Origin: CBDFKF01 sp965248765
GTDB lineage: Bacteria; Pseudomonadota; Alphaproteobacteria; VGEJ01
NCBI GenBank assembly: GCA_965248765.1
Contig: CBDFKF010000003.1
Span: 740,934 to 804,933, forward strand
DNA length: 64,000 nucleotides
Direction: 5' to 3'
A model generated the notes under the pieces. The model made no database searches and was not told the DNA's origin. It saw only the letters and a list, made by a program, of their open reading frames with translations. Positions 1-8,191 of the stretch are shown piece after piece. Positions within the stretch are counted from its first letter, which is position 1. Each line of letters begins with the position of its first letter. The translations under genes were made by a program, and so were the position numbers.

Positions 1-113
1 CTCGTGACCGCCGGCTCGGACTCGAAACAGCGCTTCGATTTTCACGTTTCGGTTCGCCCCCGCCGCGTTCGATGCTAACCTAGGTCTAACGAACTAACAC
101 CCAGGGGTGCGCT

Positions 114-1394
114 ATGGCCAACAAGCTGTTCACCAACGTGATGGTCTTCGACGGCACGAGCAAACGTTCGTTCCCGGGCGAGGTGCTGGTCCAGGGCAAC
201 CAGATCAAGACGGTCGCCAAGGGCAGGACTCAGATCCCGCGCGAGGGCGCGACCATGATCGACGGAGGCGGCGCAACCCTGATGCCGGGCCTCGTCAACT
301 GCCACGGGCACCTTGCCTACACCGACTTCGCGACGCTGACCGAGCCGGGCGATGTGCCGCCCGAGGAGAACATGCTGATCGCGACTCACAACGCGCGCAC
401 CGCTTTGGACCACGGCTTCACCGCGGTGGTCAGCGGTTCGACCCAGAAACCGCGCATCGACATCGCGCTGCGCAACGAAATCAACGCGGGCCGTATTCCG
501 GGGCCGCGTTTCCGCGCCTGCACGCCGCAGTTCAACCCGACGGGCGGCCCGTGGGATGCGCGCCAGCTGCACATGCACCACGACTCGATATTCGTCATCA
601 CCGACGGGCCGATCGAGGTGCGGCGCACGGCCCGCGAGTTCATCCGCGAAGGCGTCGACATCGTCAAGCTGACGATCTCGGGCGACGAGTTCACGGGCAA
701 CGAAGAGACGACGGTGATGGCCGAGGACGAGGTCGCGGCCGCCGCCGAGGTCGCGCACTCGCGCGGCAAGCGTATGGCGGCGCACGCCCGCAGCGATCTC
801 TCGGTTCAACTCTGCATCAAGTACGGCATCACCTTCATCTATCACGCGACGTTCGCGACCGAGCGCACGCTCGACCAATTGCAGAAGCACAAGGCCGATC
901 ACGTGGTGTGCCCGGCGATGGGGACGGTCTACGCGACGCTCTATGAGGCCGAGGACTGGGGCATGACCAAGGAGTGGGCGCTGGCCCAACGCTTCGACCG
1001 CGAGCTCGAGTACGCGTGCGAGGTTTCGCGCAAGATGTTCAAGCGCGGCATCCACGTGCTGCCTTTCGGCGATTACGGCTTTGCCTGGAATCCCCACGGG
1101 ACCGATTGCCGCGACCTCGAGCACTTCGTCAACCTGATGGGCTTCAGCCCGGCGCAGGTACTGACGATGGCAACGGCGTGGGGGGCGGAGGCCTTCGCCG
1201 GCGATGAGCCGTTGGCGCTCGGCCAGGTCAAGGCGGGCTACCTCGCCGATCTATTGCTGGTGGACGGCGATCCTCTGGCCGACATCACGATTCTGCAGGA
1301 CAAGGACAACCTGATGATGGTGATGAAGGACGGCGAATACCACAAGGCGCCGGCCAAGCGCCGCGCCCAGCGCCGGGTCCGCGCCGCCGAGTAG
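114..1394 (+). CDS. Amidohydrolase-family metal-dependent hydrolase
   Basis: A 426-residue cytoplasmic enzyme of the amidohydrolase superfamily (imidazolonepropionase/prolidase-like branch) that would hydrolyse a C-N bond in an unknown substrate. The N-terminal beta-sandwich leads into GLVNCHGHLAY (His64 and His66, metal ligands). A probable bridging lysine lies in DIVKLTISGDEF, further His ligands in MAAHARSD and FIYHATFA, and a catalytic Asp region in FGDYGFAWNPHG. The C-terminal GYLADLLLVDGDPL is the usual return strand of the family. The length is typical. The ATG follows a purine-rich stretch (caggggtgcgct). It stands alone, convergent with the GMC oxidoreductase. The substrate cannot be deduced. 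Confidence 0.9.
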   Translation: MANKLFTNVMVFDGTSKRSFPGEVLVQGNQIKTVAKGRTQIPREGATMIDGGGATLMPGLVNCHGHLAYTDFATLTEPGDVPPEENMLIATHNARTALDHGFTAVVSGSTQKPRIDIALRNEINAGRIPGPRFRACTPQFNPTGGPWDARQLHMHHDSIFVITDGPIEVRRTAREFIREGVDIVKLTISGDEFTGNEETTVMAEDEVAAAAEVAHSRGKRMAAHARSDLSVQLCIKYGITFIYHATFATERTLDQLQKHKADHVVCPAMGTVYATLYEAEDWGMTKEWALAQRFDRELEYACEVSRKMFKRGIHVLPFGDYGFAWNPHGTDCRDLEHFVNLMGFSPAQVLTMATAWGAEAFAGDEPLALGQVKAGYLADLLLVDGDPLADITILQDKDNLMMVMKDGEYHKAPAKRRAQRRVRAAE

Positions 1395-1574
1395 CCCTTG
1401 AGCGCAGCGTTTGGCCACCTCCGGAGCCGCGGCTTAGCAGGTTGGTCGGCGCGGCCGAACAATAGACCAGGGGAGGGCACCTTCGGCGGTACGGAGGTGC
1501 CTTGGCCGAGCGTCGGCCGGGCCGGCGCACCTAGTGTTCGGGATGCGGGCGGCGGCCGATCATAAGTCCGCGCC

Positions 1575-3179
1575 CTAGTCGGCGCGGTCTTCGAGCACCA
1601 AATCCGAGCCTTTTTCGCCGATCATGATCGTCGGCGCGTTGGTGTTGGCGCTCGGGACGAGCGGCATGATCGAGGCGTCGATCACCCGCAGGCCCGCAAC
1701 TCCGACCACACGCAAGCGCGCATCGACCACCGCCATCTCGTCGATCCCCATCTTGCAGCTGCCGACCGCGTGCCAGCTGTTCACGACTTTGTCGCGGATG
1801 TAGGCCGCAAGCTCGTCGTCGCTTTCGACCTCGGGGCCAGGCAGGTAAGGGCCTTCGAAATAGGGCAGGAAGGAGGGTGCGCGGTAGATCGACTGTGCGA
1901 TCTTCACGCCGTCGATCAACCGCTGCATGTCGTCGGGCTCGCTCATCAGATTGGGCTTGATCATCGGGCCGTCGTTGGGATCCTTCGATTTGAGGACGAT
2001 CTCGTTGCGGCTCTTGGGCCGGCACACGTTGACCGTGATTGTCACCGCCGCGCGCTCCAGGAGGTGGATGCCGTCGGGCTTCATGTCGTAGGCGGAAGGC
2101 AGGAAGTGAAATTGGACGTCGGGGCGGCTCTCCTCCTCGGGGCGGGTACGCACGAAGGCCACGGCTTGACAGATCGGGTTCGCCGCCGGCCCCTTGCCGA
2201 ACAACAGCCAGTTCAGCCCGTGCTTGACGTAGCCGGCCGGCGTCGCCTCCTTGTTGTAGGTTGGGATTGTGACGTAGCCAGCGGTCCAGACGATCAGATG
2301 ATCGTGCAGATTCTGACCGACACCAGGTGAATTGTGGACGACCTCGATGCCGTGCTCCTTGAGGTGCGCGGCAGGGCCGATTCCGGAGCGCATCAAGACC
2401 ACCGGCGAGGACATTGTGCCGGTCGACAGGATCACCTCGCCGTCGCAATGCTCCTCGCGAGTTTCGCCGTTGTGCAGAAAGCGCACACCGACCGCGCGCT
2501 TGCCCTCCCACAGCACGCGGTCGATCTTGGCCTCGGTCCGCACTTCGAGGTTGGGCCGGCTCATCGCCGGGTGCAGGAATGCGCGAGCGGATGAGTTGCG
2601 CCGACCGGACCGGACCGTGCCCTGGTTGGGGCCGACGCCTTCCTGTTTCTCGCCGTTTACATCGGCGTTGAAGGGGATGCCAACCTCGGTCGCGGCCGTG
2701 ATGAAGATCTGCTGGAGCGGGTGCGGGGTCGGCACGTCGGAGACCTCAAGCGGGCCCGACTCGCCGTGGTACTCGGTCTCGCCGCGCGGGTTGGTCTCCA
2801 TCCGCTTGAAATAGCGGAGCACGTCCGTATACGACCACTCGGGGGTGTTGCCGAGAAGGCGTGCCCAGTCGTTGTAGTCCTCCCGCTGGCCGCGCAGGTA
2901 GACCATGCCGTTGATCGAGCTCGACCCGCCCAGCAGCTTGCCGGCGGCCCACGTGCCGGCGCGGCCGTTGAGCGAAGGGTCGGGCTCGCTCTGGTATTGC
3001 CAGTTGTAGCGGGGCGACATGAGCGCCTTGACCACCCCGGCGGGGATGCGCACGTAGGGCGAATCGTCGCGCCCGCCCGCCTCCAAGAGCAGCACCTTGC
3101 ACTCGGGCTTCGCCGACAGGCGATTGGCCAGCACGCAGCCGGCCGAGCCGGCGCCGACGATGATGTAGTCCCAGGCCAT
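1575..3179 (-). CDS. GMC-family FAD-dependent oxidoreductase (choline dehydrogenase-like)
   Basis: A 534-residue glucose-methanol-choline oxidoreductase expected to oxidise an alcohol with FAD. The N-terminus has the dinucleotide motif VGAGSAGCVLANRLS. The GMC signature GGSSSINGMVYLRG follows at about residue 80. The C-terminal active-site pair is visible as NSWHAVGSCKMG (His) and SANTNAPTIMIGEKG (Asn). The start lies 14 codons before the FAD loop, as is normal, and is preceded by gggagagggac. There is no signal peptide. Choline dehydrogenase proper is only one of many possible activities, and no betaine genes are nearby. An IS element is inserted about 100 bp upstream of its start. Confidence 0.93.
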   Translation of the reverse strand: MAWDYIIVGAGSAGCVLANRLSAKPECKVLLLEAGGRDDSPYVRIPAGVVKALMSPRYNWQYQSEPDPSLNGRAGTWAAGKLLGGSSSINGMVYLRGQREDYNDWARLLGNTPEWSYTDVLRYFKRMETNPRGETEYHGESGPLEVSDVPTPHPLQQIFITAATEVGIPFNADVNGEKQEGVGPNQGTVRSGRRNSSARAFLHPAMSRPNLEVRTEAKIDRVLWEGKRAVGVRFLHNGETREEHCDGEVILSTGTMSSPVVLMRSGIGPAAHLKEHGIEVVHNSPGVGQNLHDHLIVWTAGYVTIPTYNKEATPAGYVKHGLNWLLFGKGPAANPICQAVAFVRTRPEEESRPDVQFHFLPSAYDMKPDGIHLLERAAVTITVNVCRPKSRNEIVLKSKDPNDGPMIKPNLMSEPDDMQRLIDGVKIAQSIYRAPSFLPYFEGPYLPGPEVESDDELAAYIRDKVVNSWHAVGSCKMGIDEMAVVDARLRVVGVAGLRVIDASIMPLVPSANTNAPTIMIGEKGSDLVLEDRAD

Positions 3180-3264
3180 GTCCCTCTCCCGAGTTTCTTG
3201 TTCGGCCTACGCGGTGTTCTTTCTAAGCCATGTGTCCAGACCTAGCCAAGTCTGCTCGGCGTCC

Positions 3265-3281
3265 CCGTGATCGCCGCGGCG
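3265..3281. repeat. 17-bp target duplication, left copy
   Basis: ccgtgatcgccgcggcg recurs exactly at 4654-4670 and the two copies flank the transposase element. Its core cgccgcggcg is a perfect palindrome. An IS insertion with a long target-site duplication is the simplest reading. Confidence 0.8.
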
Positions 3282-3324
3282 TGTCGAGAACAAACTGAAT
3301 TGACCGCTTCAGTTGTGGTTGTTG

Positions 3325-3377
3325 GGCCAGTGGATAAGGGGTCGGGCGCGGAGCGGCCGTCCCCTTATCCACTGGCC
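3325..3377. terminator. 17-bp perfect stem-loop at the IS end
   Basis: ggccagtggataagggg (3325-3341) is exactly complementary to ccccttatccactggcc (3361-3377), with a 19-nt loop. It lies between the transposase stop and the element terminus. It could end transposase transcription, block read-in from outside, or be recognised by the transposase. No T-tract follows, so a classical terminator is not proven. Confidence 0.5.
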
Positions 3378-3394
3378 GGTCGCGTCGAAGCGGA

Positions 3395-4570
3395 TCACGC
3401 GGCCTGTCTGTGGCTTGTGTTGATGGGCGATCCGTCGGCCTGGTATCGGGCCAGGCAGCGCGGCCCATGGAAGACGGCGAGGGTGCGGTCGGGGTATTCG
3501 TGGACCCGGACCCTTGCCTTGACGTAGTGGCGGCGATGGCGGTCGGGCGGGATCGCCAGCACCAGGCGTTTGTAGCGCACGGTGTTGTCGTTGGAGACGG
3601 TGCGCTCCTGCTGCACGCAGAGGATGTCGTCGAGGGTACCGGCGAAGGGCACGAAGGCGGTGCCCTCGGCTTCCGGCGGCACCGCGAAGCGGGCGTTGTG
3701 GCCTGGCAGGTAGAGCTCCTTGAGGAAGCGGTTGGCCTGGGCCATGTCGGTGATGCCGGCGAGCCTGAGCTCCTGGGGCAGGCGCTTCTGCAGGGTGGCG
3801 AACATGCGTTCCGAGCGCCCCCTTGCCTCGGGCGAGTAGGCCGGGATCAGCTCGATGCCGAGCTGGGCCAGGGCGCGGCCGAACTGGGTCGGATTGTCCT
3901 TGTCGACCGTGCCGCCGGCCTCAGGGGTGTGCCAGTAGTGGCCGGCGCGGTCGGCATAGAGCGAGCAGAACAGCCCCTTGGCCCGGATCGCCTCGGACAC
4001 CCCCTGAAAGCTCGACATCGTGCCCTCTTCGGCGACGAAGAAGGCCGAGTAGATCTCACTGGTGGTGTCGTCCATGGTGACGATCAGGTCCCACCACTGA
4101 TCGGGGACCCACGCGTGGCTTGAGCCGTCTTGATGCAGCATCATGCCGGGCAGCGCGCGGCGCGGCCGCTTGCGCCGGTGCGCCCCGCGCCTGGGCGCCG
4201 CCCGTCTTCGCCCATGGGCCTGCAAGCTCAGCCGCACCCAGTTGTAGCTGCGCTTGAAGGCATAGTCCGCGACCAGCTTCTCGTGGAAGTGCTTGGCGGT
4301 GAAGTCCCAGTAGCGGGTGTCGAACAGCGCCAACAGCGCCGTCACCTCGTCGACCGCCGCGCGCCGCGCCGAGACCCGGCCCAGACGGCGATCGTAGAGC
4401 CCTTCCGCGCCGTCCGCCTCATAGCGGTCGCGCCAGCGCCGGAAGGTGCGCTCTGAAACGCCGAGAACCTCCGCCGCCTCGGCTTGGCTCAAGCAACCCC
4501 GATGGGTGCGGCCGTAAACCTCCTCGAACTTCATCAATCTCAGTCCCTGCAACTGCTCTGTCCGGCGCAT
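3395..4570 (-). CDS. ISNCY/IS1202-group transposase
   Basis: A 391-residue transposase. The N-terminal helix-turn-helix (LSQAEAAEVLGVSERTFRRW) should bind the element ends. The central integrase-core (rve-like) region includes LHQDGSSHAW, IVTMDDTTSEIYSAFFV and AYSPEARGRSER, consistent with an RNase H-fold DDE catalytic site. A beta-rich C-terminal domain follows (VSNDNTVRYKRLVLAIP). The length fits a full-size, probably active member. The frame is open throughout and lies inside an element with intact ends, so the copy looks recent. Confidence 0.88.
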   Translation of the reverse strand: MRRTEQLQGLRLMKFEEVYGRTHRGCLSQAEAAEVLGVSERTFRRWRDRYEADGAEGLYDRRLGRVSARRAAVDEVTALLALFDTRYWDFTAKHFHEKLVADYAFKRSYNWVRLSLQAHGRRRAAPRRGAHRRKRPRRALPGMMLHQDGSSHAWVPDQWWDLIVTMDDTTSEIYSAFFVAEEGTMSSFQGVSEAIRAKGLFCSLYADRAGHYWHTPEAGGTVDKDNPTQFGRALAQLGIELIPAYSPEARGRSERMFATLQKRLPQELRLAGITDMAQANRFLKELYLPGHNARFAVPPEAEGTAFVPFAGTLDDILCVQQERTVSNDNTVRYKRLVLAIPPDRHRRHYVKARVRVHEYPDRTLAVFHGPRCLARYQADGSPINTSHRQAA

Positions 4571-4653
4571 CCAAACCCTCCATAGCCTGGAGAGCTTCTA
4601 AATCCGGACAGATCGTCTGGTACATAAACCGGACATATCGTGTGTTAGTGACA

Positions 4654-4670
4654 CCGTGATCGCCGCGGCG
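4654..4670. repeat. 17-bp target duplication, right copy
   Basis: Exact copy of 3265-3281, next to the other end of the ISNCY-type element. Confidence 0.8.
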
Positions 4671-4760
4671 TTGCCGGCCCCAAGGGCGTTCGGTATCATA
4701 GCCTCTAAGACCTGAACCCCCGCTTGACGCTGCGCCGGGCTGACCATCCGAGGAGGACTC

Positions 4761-5270
4761 ATGGCACTCGATATGAAGACCGGCAAACTCGCCGACATCG
4801 CGACGCTCGACCATGTGAATATCTCGACTAATGATGTCGACGCGTGCCGTCGCTTCTACGTCGACGGCCTCGGGTTCGAGGAAGGGTTTCGGCCGGCTTT
4901 GGCCGTCCCGGGACTGTGGTTGTACGTCGGCAACAGCCCGGTGATCCACATCGTCCAGGTCGACAAGCCGCTTCCCAAGAACAGCGGGACCATCGATCAT
5001 ATTGCCTTCCGAGGCCGCGATTTCGAGAATTTCACCGCGCGTCTCGATGCGCACGGCATCCAATGGGACGACCGCGAGATCCCCGGTATCGATCTGCATC
5101 AGCTCGTCTGCTTCGATCCGCACGAGATCAAGGTGGAGATTAATTTCGAAGGTCGGGACCGGCCGTGGAAGACGCTCGAGAAGGTTCGCCGGGAAGCGCA
5201 GAAGTCGAGGGTGAACGCGAAGAGCAAGGCCAAGACCAAAGCCAGGAAAAAGGTCGAGGAGCTCGCCTGA
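4761..5270 (+). CDS. VOC-family (glyoxalase/dioxygenase-fold) protein
   Basis: A 169-residue single-module vicinal-oxygen-chelate protein. The first half starts LDHVNISTNDVDACRRFYVDGLGF, where His is a typical first metal ligand. The second half has TIDHIAFRGRDFENF and ends near HEIKVEINFEG, supplying further ligands. The fold serves lyases, dioxygenases and resistance proteins, so the reaction is unknown. After residue about 145 comes an unusual Lys/Arg/Ala-rich tail (KAKTKARKK) that is not part of the fold. RBS gaggaggactc precedes the ATG. It is followed after 77 bp by the PhyH gene, suggesting co-transcription. Its upstream region has been replaced by the IS element. Confidence 0.82.
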   Translation: MALDMKTGKLADIATLDHVNISTNDVDACRRFYVDGLGFEEGFRPALAVPGLWLYVGNSPVIHIVQVDKPLPKNSGTIDHIAFRGRDFENFTARLDAHGIQWDDREIPGIDLHQLVCFDPHEIKVEINFEGRDRPWKTLEKVRREAQKSRVNAKSKAKTKARKKVEELA

Positions 5271-5347
5271 ATCGGCACCTATTCGGGCGTTCGCGTCGCG
5301 ACGCGTGTCCACCCAATGAAGCCGCGATCAAGATCGGAGAGCGCACC

Positions 5348-6262
5348 ATGACGCTGCCAGCCGAGCTAAACCTCGAGAGGCCGATCTACTTGAGCGAGGC
5401 CCAGCGTGAGGCCTATTTCGAGGACGGCTATCTGCTGCTCGAAAGCGCGGTCTCGGCGGAGTGGCTCAGGCGCTTGCGCGAAGCGATGGAGCGGGTGGCC
5501 GCGCGGGCGCGCACGATGACCGAGTCCGACAGGGATATCGAGCTCGAGCCCGGCCACAAGCCCGAGGCGCCGCGCCTCCGCCGGCTTGTCCAGCCGGCGG
5601 AGCTCGACCCGACCTTCTGGGAGTTCGGCTCCCAATCGGTGATCGTCGACATCGCCGCCGATCTCGTCGGCCCGAACGTCAAGTACCACCACTCAAACCT
5701 CAATTTCAAATGGCGGAGCGGCGACGAGGTTGTGAAGTGGCACCAGGACATTCCGTACTGGCCCAACACCAACTTCACGCCGCTCGGCATCGGGGTCTTT
5801 CTGGACGATGTGGGGCCGGACCAGGGGCCGGTGGAGATCATCCCCGGCAGCCACAAAGGTCCCATCTTCAGCCACTTCAACGCCGATGATGTTTGGGTCG
5901 GGGTGATCGGCGAGGATGATGTCGCCACCATCGCCGTCGATACCGCGGTCCCTCTGGAAGGACCGGCCGGCTCGGTGACCGTGCACAACTGCCGCACGGT
6001 GCATGGCTCCGGTCCCAACCGTTCGGACCGCTCGCGCCCGCTCCTGCTCCATGCCTACTCGGCGGCCAATGCGTTTCCATACACTCCCCACAACCAACCG
6101 CGCCCCCACAACGGCGACATCGTGCGGGGCGAGCCCGCCCGCTTCTCCCGCTTCGATCTCGACCCCTGTCCGGTGCCACCGGATTGGTCGAAGACCGCAT
6201 ATAAGACGATCTTCTCGGCCCAGCAGGAGGACGTGTTGGCTAAACGCGCCGCCGCCGATTAG
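5348..6262 (+). CDS. Phytanoyl-CoA dioxygenase (PhyH) family protein
   Basis: A 304-residue Fe(II)/2-oxoglutarate-dependent oxygenase candidate. The facial triad is visible: H132 and D134 in KWHQDIPYW, and the distal His in CRTVHGSGP (about residue 219), followed by the 2-oxoglutarate-binding arginine in NRSDRSRPLL. The frame stays open further upstream. I chose the ATG at 5348 because family homology begins there and because the longer version would overlap the VOC gene tail. RBS-like gatcggagagcg precedes it. The substrate is unknown. Bacterial relatives hydroxylate diverse small molecules. Confidence 0.88.
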   Translation: MTLPAELNLERPIYLSEAQREAYFEDGYLLLESAVSAEWLRRLREAMERVAARARTMTESDRDIELEPGHKPEAPRLRRLVQPAELDPTFWEFGSQSVIVDIAADLVGPNVKYHHSNLNFKWRSGDEVVKWHQDIPYWPNTNFTPLGIGVFLDDVGPDQGPVEIIPGSHKGPIFSHFNADDVWVGVIGEDDVATIAVDTAVPLEGPAGSVTVHNCRTVHGSGPNRSDRSRPLLLHAYSAANAFPYTPHNQPRPHNGDIVRGEPARFSRFDLDPCPVPPDWSKTAYKTIFSAQQEDVLAKRAAAD

Positions 6263-6341
6263 GGGACGGCGTTCCTCACCCTTGCGGCCGCGCGACCACC
6301 TTCAACAGGCCCCCCCGGAGGCACGCCCGGCCGGGCCGGTG

Positions 6342-7202
6342 TCAGCCCTTGAGTGCTCCCATGCTGATGCCGCGCACTAGGAAGCGCTGCAGGAAGATCA
6401 CCGCGAAGAACACCGGCAGTGAGCCCAGGATCGACATCGAGCCTATCTTGTTCCAGAAGGTGGCCTGAAGGCCGAAGAAGCTCACCACTTGGACCGGGTA
6501 GGTGACGATCTCGTTGTTGGTCAGCACCAGTGCGAAGGCGAACTCATTCCAGGTGAAGATGAAAGTGAAGACGGCGGTGGCGAACAGACCAGCACGGGAC
6601 ATCGGCACCACCACCTTGTAGAGCACCTGCCAGCGCGTGCAGCCATCAACCAGCGCGCTTTCCTCCAGCTCGATCGGAATGTCTTCGATGTAGCCGCGCA
6701 TCATCCAGATCACAAACGGCAGGTTGAAGGCAACGTAGACCATGATGATCGAGGGAAACGTGTCGAGGATGTCGACGAAGGCGAAGGCGAGAAAGAGCGG
6801 AAAGACGATGGCGATCGGCGGCAGCATGCGCTGCGTCATGATCCAGATCGCAAAGTTGTGCCCCCCTGTCCTGAAGCGCGCCATCGAATAGGCGCACATG
6901 GTGCCGAGGATCATGGCGATGATGGTGGTGGACGTCGCGATGACCAGGCTGTTGTACAGGGTCGCGGCATCCTCCCCTCGGAACAGCACGCGAAAACTCT
7001 CGAGGGTCGGCTCGGCCGGAAAATAGACCGGCGGCACCGCGAACATCTCCCCGGCCGACTTGAAGCCCATGAGGAACAGCCAATAAGTCGGAAACACCAC
7101 CAAAAAAGTGACGCCGATGATGGCCGCGTACCGCCAGAACAGGACGGTGGTACGGCGGCGGATCAAGGGACCTTGCCCTGTCGAGGCGGGTGCCATGCTC
7201 AT
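6342..7202 (-). CDS. Carbohydrate ABC transporter permease (MalG-type)
   Basis: A 286-residue inner-membrane permease with about six hydrophobic helices. The EAA loop is visible around EESALVDGCTRWQVLYKVVVPMSRAGL, the contact site for the ATPase. It forms the heterodimeric channel with the MalF-type protein upstream, whose stop overlaps this start by 4 bp (translational coupling). The C-terminus MGALKG is the typical MalG end. No ATPase gene is adjacent, so a shared or distant MsiK-like ATPase is probably used. Confidence 0.92.
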   Translation of the reverse strand: MSMAPASTGQGPLIRRRTTVLFWRYAAIIGVTFLVVFPTYWLFLMGFKSAGEMFAVPPVYFPAEPTLESFRVLFRGEDAATLYNSLVIATSTTIIAMILGTMCAYSMARFRTGGHNFAIWIMTQRMLPPIAIVFPLFLAFAFVDILDTFPSIIMVYVAFNLPFVIWMMRGYIEDIPIELEESALVDGCTRWQVLYKVVVPMSRAGLFATAVFTFIFTWNEFAFALVLTNNEIVTYPVQVVSFFGLQATFWNKIGSMSILGSLPVFFAVIFLQRFLVRGISMGALKG

Positions 7203-8113
7203 CGGGAGATCTCCGCCCGCCGCAGAGCGGTGATGATGATGATCGACAAGAGCACGATGATGAGGAATGTCATCGCCCCGGTGTAACTCGTCTCAAATTG
7301 GTGAAAGCCTGTGATGTACATGTAGATCGGCATGGTCTCGGTGAATGTTCCAGGCCCGCCGCGCGTCAGCACGTAAATAATGTCGAAGATGCGCACGAGG
7401 TCCAAAAGCCGAATCAAGATGGCGATGAACATGACCGGCCAGATCGCCGGCAGTGCAATGCGCAGGTAGATGGTCCAGAACCCGGCGCCATCGATCTCTG
7501 CGGCATCGGTCAGATCTTTGTCGACGGCGGAAAGCGCCGCCAACAGGATCAGGAACATGAACGGAAACCACTGCCAGATCTCGGTGATCAGGATCACCGG
7601 ATAGACCCACACCGGCTCGACCAGCCAGGTGATCTCGATCGGCTCGCCGATGATCCACGACAGAATGTGGGTGATCGGACCAAACTGGGTATCGAACATC
7701 AGCTTCCAGATCCCTCCAACCACCACCGGACAGATGACCGACGGCAGCAGGAGCAGTGCGATGAATACCGGCTTGCCGGGAAGCTCTGCGAGGAAGAGCC
7801 GCGCCAGCAAGAGGCCAATGATGAGTTCGGCGGGCAGCGCGATGACCGTGATCAGCGCCGTGTGCCACATCGACTCCCAAAAACGGTCATCCTCGAAAAG
7901 AAACTCGTACCAGCCAAAGCCGTACCAGGAATAGTCCTGGTCCATCATGGTGACGTACTGAAAGCTCACCACGAGCGCGTAGACGGCGGGGAACAACCCC
8001 ACCAGCAATATCACGAGGACGGCCGGCGCAATCAGCCAGTATTTGAAATTGCGATCCTGAAGCAGGACGCCCGCACGCGGGCCACCCGCCGCGACCGCAG
8101 CCGTGGTCGTCAT
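7199..8113 (-). CDS. Carbohydrate ABC transporter permease (MalF/UgpA-type)
   Basis: A 304-residue permease with a cytoplasmic N-terminus followed by six predicted membrane segments, the first being WLIAPAVLVILLVGLFPAVY. The EAA motif region is ALSAVDKDLTDAAEIDGAGF. It is the partner of the MalG-type permease and lies 78 bp downstream of the solute-binding protein gene in the same operon. The sugar specificity cannot be read from the sequence. Confidence 0.92.
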   Translation of the reverse strand: MTTTAAVAAGGPRAGVLLQDRNFKYWLIAPAVLVILLVGLFPAVYALVVSFQYVTMMDQDYSWYGFGWYEFLFEDDRFWESMWHTALITVIALPAELIIGLLLARLFLAELPGKPVFIALLLLPSVICPVVVGGIWKLMFDTQFGPITHILSWIIGEPIEITWLVEPVWVYPVILITEIWQWFPFMFLILLAALSAVDKDLTDAAEIDGAGFWTIYLRIALPAIWPVMFIAILIRLLDLVRIFDIIYVLTRGGPGTFTETMPIYMYITGFHQFETSYTGAMTFLIIVLLSIIIITALRRAEISR

Positions 8114-8191
8114 GAGCTGCGCTCGGGGCTCTCGGCCGGGACAGCAGGAAATGGGTGGAGGCGTGATACCCCCACCCGTGTCCCCCTAATC

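Larger units (their letters stand above)
3282..4653 (-). mobile_element. Complete IS1202/ISNCY-type insertion sequence
   Basis: A 1372-bp element with one transposase gene on the minus strand. The ends are imperfect inverted repeats: tgtcgagaacaaac at the left, and tgtcactaacacac read inward from the right (consensus TGTCNNNAACANAC). It is bounded by the 17-bp direct repeats 3265-3281 and 4654-4670. Inside the transposase-start end there is a subterminal direct repeat, CCGGACAKATCGT (4604-4616 and 4629-4641). The element separates the GMC gene from the VOC gene without breaking either. Confidence 0.8.
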
